Shown piece after piece: positions 26,777 through 36,581 of a stretch of 64,000 nt of DNA; the first letter of the stretch is position 1; each line of letters begins with the position of its first letter. Position numbers and translations under genes: made by a program. This DNA comes from DATFVA01 sp963764235. Lineage in GTDB: Bacteria > Bacteroidota > Ignavibacteria > Ignavibacteriales > Ignavibacteriaceae. A model generated the notes under the pieces. The model searched no databases and was not told the DNA's origin. It was given only the letters and a program-made list of their open reading frames with translations. The stretch is taken from assembly GCA_963764235.1 (NCBI GenBank), contig CAVXRO010000001.1, positions 99,679-163,678 of the forward strand, in the 5' to 3' direction.

Positions 26777-27040
26777 TTATAATTCAACTACATCTTCTTC
26801 GGGAACTTCTTTCCTGAATTTTTTGAATAGATTATTACTCTTCATTTTATCTTTAAATTTCTTCAGAAGTTTTCTCGCCCACATGAATTCAGTCCCAAGG
26901 ATTGCAAGTCCTGCCGGTATTACGAGAGATGCGGGACCAGGTGTAACCAATAACAAAATTCCGATTAATAAAACGGTAAAACCAACTATAGCAATTATTA
27001 TTTTCCTGGCTTGTTTTAAACTTTTAATTATTAGCGACAT
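26777..27040 (-). CDS. PGPGW-family small membrane protein
   Basis: The 87-residue protein has one or two hydrophobic helices ('IIIAIVGFTVLLIGILLLVTPGPASLVIPAGLAILGTEF') and a basic C-terminal tail ('RKLLKKFKDKMKSNNLFKKFRKE'). The TPGPASLVIPAGLAILGTEFxWAR pattern is that of putative transmembrane PGPGW proteins. Function unknown. It is convergent with the preceding small gene (7-base gap), and its start faces the BNR gene at 27198. Confidence 0.8.
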   Translation of the reverse strand: MSLIIKSLKQARKIIIAIVGFTVLLIGILLLVTPGPASLVIPAGLAILGTEFMWARKLLKKFKDKMKSNNLFKKFRKEVPEEDVVEL

Positions 27041-27197
27041 TAAATTCCGGTTTAGTTAAAAGTGTGCTAAATTTAAGCAAATTATACCAAACAAAAAAGT
27101 TTTGAATATTACTTTAAAGAAAAGATTAGTATTTTTGGAATATTTCAAACTGAAATAAAGATCTTCAAAATGAAATCCTCACAATTATGGAGTTAAT

Positions 27198-30100
27198 ATG
27201 AAAAAAATGATTTTTACTATCATTGTAGTTTGTTTTTCCCTGTCTTTGAGTTTACATGCCAAAGAGGAAGATACAACCAAAACGAAAGATCCTTTTAATT
27301 CATCTTTGTTTAATGGGTTAAAATGGCGAAGTATCGGCCCGGCATTTACTTCAGGAAGAATTGCTGATTTTGCTGTAAATCCTGATGATCATAGCGAATA
27401 TTATGTTGCTGTTGCAAGCGGTAATATCTGGAAAACAACTAATTCCGGGAACTACATTTGAACCTGTTTTCGATAAATACGGTGCATATTCAATTGGCTG
27501 TGTTGCAATCGATCCTAATAACCAAATGTGGTATGGGCCGGAACCGGTGAAAATAATCATCAACGTGCTTTGGGTTACGGCGACGGTATTTATAAAACTA
27601 CAGATGGCGGAAAGAGCTGGAAAAATATGGGATTGAAAGATTCTAGGCAGATTGGGGAATTGTTATCGATCCTAGAAATTCTGATGTAGTTTTTGTTGCT
27701 GCTGAAGGTTCTGTCATGGGGACCTGGTGGTGACAGAGGTTTGTATAAAACTGTTGATGGCGGGAAAACATGGAAAAAAGTTCTAGAAGATCAGTGAGAA
27801 TACAGGTGTTAATAATGTTATGTTATGATCCCAGAAATCCTGATGTAATGTATGCAACTTCCGAGCAAAGAAGAAGGCATGTCTATACAAAATCGGCGGC
27901 GGTCCTGAATCTGCAGTTTATAAATCGGCTGATAGTCGGCGAAACATGGGATAAAATTGATGAAGGGACTTACCTTCAGTTGATATAGGCGGAATGGGAA
28001 TTGATATTTCTCCAGTTAATCCTGATGTACATTTATCTTAATTGTTGAAGCTGCTGAAGATAAAGGTGGTTTTTACGATCAACAAACAGAGGTGCAACAT
28101 GGGAAAAAATGAGTGATCATACTTCCTCGGGACAATATTACAATGAAATTTATTGCGATCCAAAAGATGTAGATAAAGTATATTCTATTGAAACTGTTAC
28201 ACAGTATACTGAAGATGGTGGAAAAACATGGACAAGATTAGGAAATAAAAAACGACATGTTGATGATCATGCAATCTGGATTGATCCAACAGATACTAAA
28301 CATTTTTTAATCGGCGGTGACGGCGGAGTTTATGAGTCTTTTGATGCAGGGAGAGAATTTTGATTTTAAAGATAATTTGCCTGTTACTCAATTCTACAGA
28401 GTAAATGTTGATAATGATTATCCTTTCTATAATGTTTACGGCGGAACACAGGATAACAACAGTATTGGCGGACCTTCAAGAACTATAAGTTCCGATGGAA
28501 TTGTTAACAGTGACTGGATTGTTACAAACGGAGGCGATGGTTTTTGGGCAGCTATTGATCCGGAAAATCCCGATATTAGTTTATGCAGAAGCACAGTATG
28601 GAAATATGGTTCGATATGATAAAAAGAGCGGTGAAGCAATTGATATTAGACCGGAACCACGAAAAGGGGAAGAAACATATAAATGGAACTGGAATACCCC
28701 TTTGATTATTAGTCCGCATCAAAAATACAAGATTATATAGTGCGGCAAATAAAGTTTTCCGCAGTGATGACAGAGGTGATAGCTGGGAAGTAATAAGTGA
28801 TGATCTTACCGCACAGATCGACAGAAATAGCTGGCCGGTGATGGGTAAATACTGGAGTGCAGATGCAGTTGCAAAAGATAAATCAACTTGCTTTTCGGTA
28901 CAATAGTTTCTCTGTGTGAATCACCGGTAAAAGAAAATCTTCTTTATGCAGGGACAGATGATGGATTAATTCAGGTTTCTGAAGATGCTAAAACCTGGAG
29001 AAAAATTGAGAAATTTCCCGGTGTTCCGGAAAATACTTATGTAAGCGATATTTTTGCATCACGTTATGATGAAAATGTTGTATTTGCATCATTTGATAAT
29101 ACCAAAAGAGATGACTTTAAACCATATCTTTTGAAAAGTACAGATAAAGGTAAATCATGGAAATCTATTTCAGCAAATCTTCCTGTGAATGGAGCAGTTC
29201 ATACAATATTGAGCAGGATTTTATAGATCCTGATTTATTATTTGCCGGGACAGAGTTCGGAGTGTTCTTTTCCAATGATGGCGGAGATAAATGGATTGAA
29301 TTAAAATCGGGAATGCCAAATATTGCTGTTGAAGATATTGCAATCCAGGAAAGAGAAAACGATCTTGTTGTCGCAACTTTCGGAAGAGGGTTTTATATAC
29401 TTGATGATTATTCTCCACTTCGTAAAGTCGATAGAGAATTTATTAAGAAGGATGCTATATTTTCCCTGTAAAAGATGCTTTAATGTATATTGAAACGAGC
29501 GGTAGATACGGACAGGGTTCAACTTATTTCAAAGCATCCAATCCTGATTTCGGTGCTGTATTTACTTATTATATAAAAGAAGTTCCCAAAACATTAAAAG
29601 AGGAAAGAAAAGAAAAGGAAAAAGAATCTATTTAAAGAAAGTAAACCGATTCCGCAGCCTTCGGATGAAGAACTTCGCGAAGAGAAGGATGAAAAAGCTC
29701 CTTATCTTGTTTTTACAGTTGCCGATGATGCAGGAAATATTGTAAGAAAGATTACAAAAGCTGCATCAAAGGGGATTAATCGTTTAAATTGGGATTTGAA
29801 ATACGGCAGTACTTCTCCGATAAAATTAAAAGATGATAAATTTAATCCACTTGCTGAAGAAAGAAGCGGATTGTTAGCTTTGCCCGGTAAATACAGAGTA
29901 AAAATGGAAATGGTAGTAAGAAATGGAACAAAGCAGTTAGCAGAACCTGTCGATTTTAATGTTGTTCCGTTAAATAACACTACAATTCCAGCAGCAGACA
30001 GAAAAGAATTAGTTGCATTCCAGCAGAAAACTTCTGAACTTGCAGGAGTAATGATGGGAGCAGAAAACTTTGCTGAGGATCTGCAAAAGCGCATCGAATA

Positions 30101-30479
30101 TATTAAACAAGCTTTGAATAATACACCGGGGGCTTCTCCTGAGTTATTCAATAGGGCAAACCAGGTATCAAAAGATATAGATGATGTTTTATTTACACTT
30201 AATGGAATGAAACCCAAAGCAAGTGCTGAGGAAAATCCTCCCGCACAGGAACCATTAAATGACAGGCTTTCTGTACTGATATATACACAATGGAGGTCAA
30301 CGTCAAATGTAACAGATAACCAGAAAAGGGATTATGAAATCTTAATGGAGGAGTTACCTCCTGTTCTGGCAAAGATTAAAAAGGTAAATGATGTCGATAT
30401 AAAATATTTGCAGGATGAACTGGACAAAGCAGGTGCTCCATGGACACCGGGAAGAATACCAGTACTACCTGTTAAATAA
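27198..30479 (+). pseudogene. Secreted BNR/sortilin-type beta-propeller protein, about ten frameshifts
   Basis: A signal peptide (ending 'SLSLHAKEED') is followed by a VPS10/sortilin-like or 'glycosyl hydrolase BNR' propeller. Its repeats of 'IYKTTDGGKSWKNMG', 'LYKTVDGGKTWKKVL' and 'STDKGKSWKSI' show Asp-box patterns. A helical C-terminal region follows ('AFQQKTSELAGVMMGAENFAEDLQKRIEYIKQALNN'). Corrected length would be about 1090 residues. Frames change near 27462, 27535, 27648, 27715, 27800, 27890, 27975, 28035, 28365, 28590, 28725, 28885, 29215, 29455 and 29630. Almost no residues are lost at the joins, and many joins sit in short homopolymers. That favours poor sequence quality over long decay, but I cannot exclude a pseudogene. 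Such proteins are common, abundant exported proteins in this group; the ligand is unknown. Confidence 0.75.
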
Positions 30480-30548
30480 AGAATTAACACGACTGACTCA
30501 GATTCTCACAGATTAAATACAGAATAGTTTAATCTGTGAGAATCCTGT

Positions 30549-30702
30549 TATTCGGCTTGCCGTCATTCGCTTCGCTGTCATTTGGCTTCGCTGTCATTCG
30601 GCTTCGCCTGTCATTCGGCTTCGCCTGTCATTCGGCTTCGCCTGTCATTCGGCTTCGCCTGTCATTCGGCTTCGCCTGTCATTCGCTTCGCTGTCATTTG
30701 GT
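30549..30702. repeat. 17-bp minisatellite (GGCTTCGCCTGTCATTC)n
   Basis: About nine copies, some degenerate (TTCGCTGTCATTTGG), follow the BNR gene. The open frame on the + strand over this area (SFGFACHSASPVI repeats) is an artefact of the array. Confidence 0.85.
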
Positions 30703-30793
30703 TCTTTTCTAGTGATCATTACGATTATATGAGTTATAGAAGAGAAGGCAAAACGCAAAGGCGCAAAGTATAACGCAAAGAACGCGAAGATAC

Positions 30794-30893
30794 TTGATGC
30801 TGGATACTCGATGCTCGATACTCGATGCTGGATGCTGGATGCTGGATGCTGGATGCTGGATGCTGGATGCTGGATACTGGATACTGGATGCTG
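30794..30893. repeat. 7-bp satellite (GCTGGAT)n with degenerate edges
   Basis: The array reads TGCTGGATGCTGGATGC, with GATACTCGATGCTGG variants at the edges. It lies 90 bp after the 17-bp array. Three-frame ORFs across it are artefacts. Confidence 0.85.
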
Positions 30894-30995
30894 ATAGATA
30901 GGCTCGGTCGAAATGACGATTTTGAAATTTCATTAGACTTCATACATTATTTAATTATATTATTATCATCAACAATATTTATAAAAGGAGGGCAA

Positions 30996-31812
30996 ATGAA
31001 ATTATTACTTTTTCGTCATATGTGGGGAATAGATGAAGCACCTGAAGATGTTTTTCCAAAAATTAAAGAACTGGAATATAACGGAATTGAAATGGCTCTT
31101 CCGGTTAAAAATGAATCAGATAATATAAAAGATCTTTTGGATAAATATAATTTTCTTTTTTATTCCACAGATTTTTACTGAAGGTAAAACTGTTCAGGAT
31201 CATATTGATTCTTTTCAGGAACAGCTTGAACGGGCAAAGGAATTCTCTCCAGTATTTGTTAACAGTCATAGCGGTAAAGATTTCTGGACAGAAAAGGAAA
31301 GTTTTAACTTTTTTGAAGATGCATTAAAAATTGAAGAACAACTCGGGATACGGGTTGCACATGAAACTCACCGCGGAAGAATATTATTTAATCCGTGGAT
31401 TACTTCAAAACTTCTGGATCATTTTGAAATGATGAAACTCTGCTGCGATTTCAGTCACTGGACCTGTGTACTGGAAAGATTGTTTAATGATCAATTTGAA
31501 ATAATACAACAATGTGCTCACCGGGCTTTACATATTCATGCAAGGGTGGGATATGAAGAAGGACCGCAGGTGTCGGATCCCAGGGCACCGGAATTTGAAC
31601 ACCATTTGCATACATTTGAGAAATGGTGGGATGAAATATGGGCATCACAAAAAAGCCGGGGATTAACAGAATCAACTTTAACACCGGAATATGGTCCTCC
31701 GGGATATATGCACACTTTACCGTATACGAATGATCCGGTAAGTAACTTATGGGATATATGCAACTGGCAGGCAAAGAGGGCGGAAGTGAGGTTTAAGGAA
31801 AACTTTGATTAG
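30996..31812 (+). CDS. Sugar phosphate isomerase/epimerase-like TIM-barrel protein, one frameshift
   Basis: AAAGGAGG stands 5 bases before the ATG at 30996. The raw frame ends at 31181. Dropping one T from the T6 run near 31153 joins 'LLDKYNFLF' to 'IPQIFTEGKTVQDHIDSFQEQLERA', and the protein ends at 31812 (271 residues). The pattern of a xylose-isomerase-like TIM barrel is visible: 'FVNSHSGKDFW', 'IRVAHETHRGRILFNPW', 'LCCDFSHWTCVLERL', 'ALHIHARVGYEEGPQV' and 'LTPEYGPPGYMHTLP'. The His, Glu and Asp residues at strand ends are likely metal ligands. The substrate is probably a sugar or sugar phosphate, not identifiable here. It appears monocistronic. Confidence 0.85.
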
Positions 31813-31923
31813 GGTAATGTAAGTTCGACTTCGGGGAAAAAGGCAAAACGCAAAGATGCAAAGGAATCGCAAAGAGGTAACTTCATAAGTTCATAACATT
31901 TATTAACTATGTAAGTCTATTAT

Positions 31924-32571
31924 TTACATAGCATTAGTGAAAAATTCTTCTCCGTTATCTTTTGTATGAATAAACAGAAGGTTAGCCCTCACCATTTTGA
32001 CAAGTGTTCTTGATGCCCGTCTGTCTGAAATATTGGCAATTTTACTTAATGTTTTCACATTTATAGTTTCATTTTTTTCGAGATAATCGAAAACCATTTT
32101 TTCATTTGTCCCGATTGTGTATTTAACAAGTTCAGAATTGGATCTGAGAATTCTGATCATCTCTTTGCTTGCCATAAGGCTCTTGTCATTGACACGGACA
32201 AAGACCATTGCTTTATTTATATCAAACTCTTTTACAAAATCCTGAAGCCGATGTGGTTTTTGATCGGATTCAAAAATCTCAGCAACTACAATTTCTTTAT
32301 GTTCCAGTTCGATATATTCAAGCTTATATTTTACGGGTGGTTCACAATACTGTTCCGCAGTTTCTTTAATTAATTCAGCTTCACCTTTTTCACTCTTAAC
32401 GCCCACTATTTTTTTATCATCATCAATTCCGAATAAAATATATCCACCCCTGGTATTCGCAAAAGCAATCATTTCACGTGCGATTTTTTCATGAGATGAA
32501 AACCTTTGTTTAAATTCACAATTCAGATTCTCACCTCCTTCAATTAATTGTAAGAGGTACTTTCTTTTCAT
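31924..32571 (-). CDS. AlbA_2/Schlafen-type ATP-binding regulator
   Basis: The 215-residue protein begins with an AlbA_2 domain: 'EGGENLNCEFKQRFSSHEKIAREMIAFANTRGGYILFGIDDDKKIVGV'. The E-F/K, 'AFANTRGG' and 'GIDDD' motifs are typical. A predicted winged-helix end follows ('EKMVFDYLEKNETINVKTLSKIANISDRRASRTLVKMVRANLL'). This combination suggests a DNA-binding regulator, though Schlafen-like AlbA domains may also act on nucleic acids enzymatically. It is last in a minus-strand series and is separated from the transglycosylase gene by about 60 bp. Confidence 0.82.
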   Translation of the reverse strand: MKRKYLLQLIEGGENLNCEFKQRFSSHEKIAREMIAFANTRGGYILFGIDDDKKIVGVKSEKGEAELIKETAEQYCEPPVKYKLEYIELEHKEIVVAEIFESDQKPHRLQDFVKEFDINKAMVFVRVNDKSLMASKEMIRILRSNSELVKYTIGTNEKMVFDYLEKNETINVKTLSKIANISDRRASRTLVKMVRANLLFIHTKDNGEEFFTNAM

Positions 32572-32630
32572 AACGAATGTTCAAGCTATCTATTCTTTAT
32601 TAAGAAGAATATCTTTGAAGCGTCCTTTAA

Positions 32631-33329
32631 TTAATGAAGACCTGCGAACGACATATATGAATTATCAGTCGGTTTATGCTGTAACGGAGAAGGAACAACA
32701 GCGGCAAGTCTTGAGCATTCACTTAAGTTAAGTTCCTTAGGTGATTTATTAAAATAAATCTCAGCAGCTTCTTTTATTCCAAAAATTCCTTTACCCCATT
32801 CTATAGCATTTAAATAATTTTCCAGGATGGCATTTTTACTAATTTCTTTTTCCATCCGCATAGAAATTATAAATTCTTTGGCTTTGCGGAATATATTTTT
32901 ATCAGTACTTAAAAAGAGATTTTTTGCAGTCTGCATTGTAATAGTACTTCCACCTCTTGCAATCCTTTTTCTTCTCTTATTGGTTGTAATTGATTTTTCA
33001 AGCTCATACCAGTCAATTCCTTTATGAGTAAAAAACTTTCCATCTTCCATTGAAATAATACATTTGAGAAATATTGGATTTATATCATTAAGATTTGTCC
33101 AGGTTTGTTTCGGAAAATATATCATATCATTTTCGAGGGCTCTCTGTTCCATCAAAGCTGTAAACCTGAAGTGAGTTAATGGAAGTGAGGGAATTAAAAA
33201 TGAGGGAAGGCTTAAATAAAAGATTAAAATCAGGTATACAAATATATACCTGATTTTATGTCTCTTAAATCTTTTCAGTAATCTATCAAATAATAAACCT
33301 AACTCTGAATCTGCAAATTGAGCACTCAT
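32631..33329 (-). CDS. mtgA: Monofunctional biosynthetic peptidoglycan transglycosylase (GT51)
   Basis: It polymerises lipid II glycan strands at the periplasmic face of the inner membrane. A single N-terminal membrane helix ('YIFVYLILIFYLSLPSFLIPSL') precedes the GT51 domain with its motifs: MEDGKFFTHKGID (catalytic Glu), RGGSTITMQTAKNLFL, 'RKAKEFIISMRMEKEISKNAILENYLNAIEWG', and 'GIKEAAEIYFNKSPKELNLSECSRLAAVVPSP'. The raw end 'YMSFAGLH' is odd. One base over, the sequence reads VVRRSSLIKGRFKDILLNKE and stops at 32590, a typical MtgA ending, so a late frameshift is likely. It overlaps the TPR gene by 4 bases. Confidence 0.88.
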   Translation of the reverse strand: MSAQFADSELGLLFDRLLKRFKRHKIRYIFVYLILIFYLSLPSFLIPSLPLTHFRFTALMEQRALENDMIYFPKQTWTNLNDINPIFLKCIISMEDGKFFTHKGIDWYELEKSITTNKRRKRIARGGSTITMQTAKNLFLSTDKNIFRKAKEFIISMRMEKEISKNAILENYLNAIEWGKGIFGIKEAAEIYFNKSPKELNLSECSRLAAVVPSPLQHKPTDNSYMSFAGLH

Positions 33330-35611
33330 TTTATTTCGTGTTTGGATTTGTCCCCGGTTGAATCCTTTGCATCAATTAAATTGTTTTTTATTTCAGGTTT
33401 TAATGAATCATTCTGAGCAGGATTAACCGGTGGAGGAATATTTGGAGCAGGTTCTTCTATCAAATTATCATTTTTATTTGGGTTAACAACCTGATTGGAA
33501 TCTTTTACCTGTTCAATATTCTGGTTTAAATTAGCCAAAGAATCAATCCTGGTATTGTTATTTGAAGTAGAATCGAGCTTTGATTTTACAGAATCCTTTT
33601 CATCAAGTAATCTTTTTTGTTCTTCATTATAGACTGAAATTTTCTGTTGCACAGCCCGTGCATATTGAGAAGATGGAAATTTCATAAGAACCGAATCATA
33701 AATGACCGCCGCTGAATCCAGCAATTCCAGTTTATTCTCAAGAATCCATCCTGTGGTATACAAGGCTTTGGAAGCAAATGAAGAATTGGGATAATTATTG
33801 TAAATATTCAAAAACTTCTTCACAGCTGCTGAATTACTATCAGACATCATAGTATGTTCCGCTGCAATGTATAACTGTGCTGCAGGATCATAATTCAGTT
33901 TTATTAAAGGTTTGTTTAATTTATCAGCAGCAGCATTGACAATACTTTCGTTTTTATAATTATGATAAATTACTTCGAAGAGGCTATCGGCTTTTTGAGT
34001 ACTATCCTTTGTCAGATAATAGCTTCCGAGAGCGTAAATAGCCCGGGCGGTATAAGAAGAATTCGGGTAATTAGTAAGAATGTGATTATAATATAAGTAA
34101 GCTGAGTCGGGTTTATTAAGTTCGGTGAAAAATAATCCGCCAAGTTCATATTCATTTTTAACAATAATTGCTTTAATGGAATCAACAGAAATATTAGGCC
34201 TTGTGGGGACAGAAATTTTATTAATTGCAGATGATTGCTGTTGTAAACTGGGATTACCGGTATTCCCGGTCTGCTGTCTGTAACGATTTCCGTCATCCCG
34301 CCGTGAATTTGAAGTATTAAAAGCTAAGTCTTCTTTTTCTTGTAATTTTGCCTGATTGATACTATCAAGTCTTGCCTGTTCGGCCACATATGCAAGGGAA
34401 TCCTGAATAAATTTAGTGGAATCAATCAGATAAAGTAGTTGAGTTTTATAGTTGGTTATTGATTGATTAAAAGTTTTATACTTTGTAAAAGTAGCTACTT
34501 TTTTCTTAGCTTCCTCAAGCGTATCAACAGGAGCAGTGGAAGTTGATGCTAAACGGTAGTATGTAAAAGCACTGTCAAAATCTGAAAACTTATTTTCCAT
34601 TAATTTGCCAAGATTATAAAGTGCAATTCCGGAATTTGGAGATTGTTTGTATGTTGTATCAACATAAACCAATTGATTAAAAGCATCATCTGTCCGGTCC
34701 AGAGTAAGATAAGTTAAACCAATCTCCAGGTCTGTCTGATCGGAAAATTCATTGAAGTTAGCTTCAGATTTGAGATCTTTAAAAATTCCCAGTGCTTTAT
34801 CAGGCTGCTTTAATAGTCTCTGTACTTTACCATAAGCAAGGCGGGCATCAAATTCTGTTTTATAATCAGGTGCATAATCCAGTACTTTTACAAACGCCTT
34901 TGCAGCATTTTCGGGTTGATTTATTTCTAAGTACAATTTACCAAGTTCATAAGTAATAAGAGCATTTTTTTGATCATCACCGGAAACTTCAATCAATTTT
35001 ACAATATTATTAATTGCTTCATCATAACTCTGTATTGAAATTAAGTAACTGATTTGTTCAATATAAGCATCAGTAAGGATATCATTTTCTTTTTTATCAA
35101 TGGCTTCAGTTTTTACATCTTCAAAAAGCTGGTTACCTTCATCAAAATTCTTAAGTCTGAATTGAGTTTTAGCAATCCATAATTTTGATTCCAGGGTCAG
35201 ATCACTCTTAGGAAAAGAACTATTCAATTCTGTAAATTTTCTTAATGCTTTAATATAATCCTGCTGATAGAAGAAGCATTTACCAATCATAAGAAGGGCA
35301 TCATCAACATATCCAGATTCAGATTTAAATTGAAGAAGGCGGGATAACTTTTCTACTACACTGGTTAGATTTTGATTGACTTGACCAGATGGTTTAGTCT
35401 CCTCAACAGTAAATACCTCTTTCTTCTGATCCGTGATTTGTTTTTCAGCATCCTGAAACTTATGCTCGGCATTATAATAAAGGTTAAAATATGTGGTGAA
35501 GTTTGTCCAAACAGAACATCCTCCAACGGACAGAATGACTATCGAGACAAAGGCAAACAAAAGTAATTTGTCAGGGAAACCTGTAATTTTTTTCATAGCA
35601 GAACTTATCAA
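33326..35611 (-). CDS. TPR-repeat lipoprotein, SprE/PorW-like
   Basis: The 761-residue protein has a lipoprotein signal with cysteine at residue 32 ('ILSVGGCSVWTNFTTYFNLYYNAEHKFQDAEKQI'). Many TPR/Sel1-like helical repeats follow ('DDALLMIGKCFFYQQDYIKALRKFTELNSSFP', 'GIALYNLGKLMENKFSDFDSAFTYYRLAS', 'ARAIYALGSYYLTKDSTQKADSLFEVIYHNY'). A Ser/Asn/Pro-rich linker and a low-complexity C-terminus rich in N, D and P complete it. The N-terminal 'FNLYYNA..F..AE' pattern resembles SprE/PorW, an outer-membrane lipoprotein that helps the type IX secretion system; this assignment is tentative. It is translationally coupled to the transglycosylase gene. Confidence 0.7.
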   Translation of the reverse strand: MISSAMKKITGFPDKLLLFAFVSIVILSVGGCSVWTNFTTYFNLYYNAEHKFQDAEKQITDQKKEVFTVEETKPSGQVNQNLTSVVEKLSRLLQFKSESGYVDDALLMIGKCFFYQQDYIKALRKFTELNSSFPKSDLTLESKLWIAKTQFRLKNFDEGNQLFEDVKTEAIDKKENDILTDAYIEQISYLISIQSYDEAINNIVKLIEVSGDDQKNALITYELGKLYLEINQPENAAKAFVKVLDYAPDYKTEFDARLAYGKVQRLLKQPDKALGIFKDLKSEANFNEFSDQTDLEIGLTYLTLDRTDDAFNQLVYVDTTYKQSPNSGIALYNLGKLMENKFSDFDSAFTYYRLASTSTAPVDTLEEAKKKVATFTKYKTFNQSITNYKTQLLYLIDSTKFIQDSLAYVAEQARLDSINQAKLQEKEDLAFNTSNSRRDDGNRYRQQTGNTGNPSLQQQSSAINKISVPTRPNISVDSIKAIIVKNEYELGGLFFTELNKPDSAYLYYNHILTNYPNSSYTARAIYALGSYYLTKDSTQKADSLFEVIYHNYKNESIVNAAADKLNKPLIKLNYDPAAQLYIAAEHTMMSDSNSAAVKKFLNIYNNYPNSSFASKALYTTGWILENKLELLDSAAVIYDSVLMKFPSSQYARAVQQKISVYNEEQKRLLDEKDSVKSKLDSTSNNNTRIDSLANLNQNIEQVKDSNQVVNPNKNDNLIEEPAPNIPPPVNPAQNDSLKPEIKNNLIDAKDSTGDKSKHEIK

Positions 35612-35640
35612 AGATTGTTAATAGTAAAAAGGTAAAAAGT

Positions 35641-35979
35641 TTACAGGGCATCCCTCCCGGATTCTTCAGTCCGTATTCGCACTGCATCCATTACTTCATA
35701 GATGAATATTTTACCGTCTCCTACCTGTCCGGTTTTAGCAGATTTTAGAATTGCATCAACAGCTTTGTCGAGTTTACTTTCTTCGACAACGATTTCAATT
35801 TTTATTTTTGGGACAAACTCAATCTGATATTCACTACCGCGGTATGTTTCCTTGTGTCCCTTTTGTCTTCCATATCCTCTTACCTCAGAAATAGTTAATC
35901 CACGGATACCTTCCTCAAGTAATGCTTCTTTAACTTCATCTAATTTGAAAGGTCTTATAATGGCTTCAATTTTACGCAT
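35641..35979 (-). CDS. glnB: P-II nitrogen regulatory protein
   Basis: The 112-residue protein from ATG 35979 (MRKIEAIIRPFKLDEVKEAL) is a standard P-II signal protein. It has the T-loop with Tyr51 in KETYRGSEYQIEFVPKIKIE and the C-terminal signature TGQVGDGKIFIYEVMDAVRIRTEESG. It senses 2-oxoglutarate and ATP/ADP to control glutamine synthetase, ammonium transport or transcription. The frame extends 25 codons upstream, but those residues (MHNCTELPKLS...) do not belong to the family. No amtB or glnA is next to it; it sits between the BrnT pair and the TPR gene. Confidence 0.92.
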   Translation of the reverse strand: MRKIEAIIRPFKLDEVKEALLEEGIRGLTISEVRGYGRQKGHKETYRGSEYQIEFVPKIKIEIVVEESKLDKAVDAILKSAKTGQVGDGKIFIYEVMDAVRIRTEESGRDAL

Positions 35980-36095
35980 ATTTGCTCTTACAGTAAAAAG
36001 GATAATTCTAATTATTTTTATACTCAATTTAGGGAGTTCAGTGCAATTGTGCAATCCACAAAATTCAGAAATTTTATTCTTTACAAATGTAAAGT

Positions 36096-36344
36096 TTAGC
36101 TTTTTTGTTTTTTTTGTTTTTTGATAATTTCAGTTAATGATCTTAATGCATAGTTAACAGAATCATGATCCGGAAAATATTTTGCTACATCAGGATCAAT
36201 AACAATAACATTTGATCCTTCATCATATTTTTTTATGTATTTTCCCTGAACCCCGTTACTGAAATCATATTCTTGCATTATATCGGGATCTTTTTGCATT
36301 TTCTTCATATTGTTTTTTTTCATTTCTCGTAGCTTTTCTTGCAC
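36096..36344 (-). CDS. Antitoxin partner of BrnT
   Basis: The small protein contains 'DIMQEYDFSNGVQGKYIKKYDEGSNVIVIDPDVAKYFPDHDSVNYALRSLTEII', the usual pattern of the antitoxins encoded next to BrnT-like toxins ('YDFS.GvrGKY..ry.eG.Nvvvld.DVa..Fp...aVN.ALR'). The 5' end overlaps the toxin gene by up to 80 bases. The likely start is one of the inner Met codons (36323 or 36308), since the first residues are just lysine/methionine-rich. Confidence 0.8.
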   Translation of the reverse strand: MQEKLREMKKNNMKKMQKDPDIMQEYDFSNGVQGKYIKKYDEGSNVIVIDPDVAKYFPDHDSVNYALRSLTEIIKKQKKQKS

Positions 36345-36570
36345 TTATTATTCTAATTCTGTTTTTTCTTTCTGTATGAACGATTACTAAAACACGATTT
36401 TTATAAGAACTTCCAATTATAATATACCTATCTTCAACATCAGAATGAAGCGGATCATATATTGTTAAAGATAATACGTCCTGGAAAACAGTTGTAGCTT
36501 CATCGAAAGAAACTCCATGAACTTCTATGTTTTCCTTTGCTTTTTCGGGGCTCCATTCAAATAAAAGCAT
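36265..36570 (-). CDS. brnT: BrnT-family ribonuclease toxin
   Basis: The protein reads 'LLFEWSPEKAKENIEVHGVSFDEATTVFQDVLSLTIYDPLHSDVEDRYIIIGSSYKNRVLVIVHTERKNRIRIISARKATRNEKKQYEE', a full-length BrnT domain (about 100 residues). It has the F-E-W/D..K...N..KH(G)V.F.EA.. start and the RIISARkA..E...Y end. BrnT is a RelE-fold ribonuclease that cuts RNA when freed from its antitoxin. The pair lies between secA (11 bp upstream) and glnB, an unusual position directly behind an essential gene. Confidence 0.87.
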   Translation of the reverse strand: MLLFEWSPEKAKENIEVHGVSFDEATTVFQDVLSLTIYDPLHSDVEDRYIIIGSSYKNRVLVIVHTERKNRIRIISARKATRNEKKQYEENAKRSRYNARI

Positions 36571-36581
36571 AAAAAGTTATT

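Noticed and set aside
30582..30943. Small ORFs on both strands (SFGFACHSASPVI, QHPASSI repeats)
   Set aside because: They arise from the 17-bp and 7-bp arrays.
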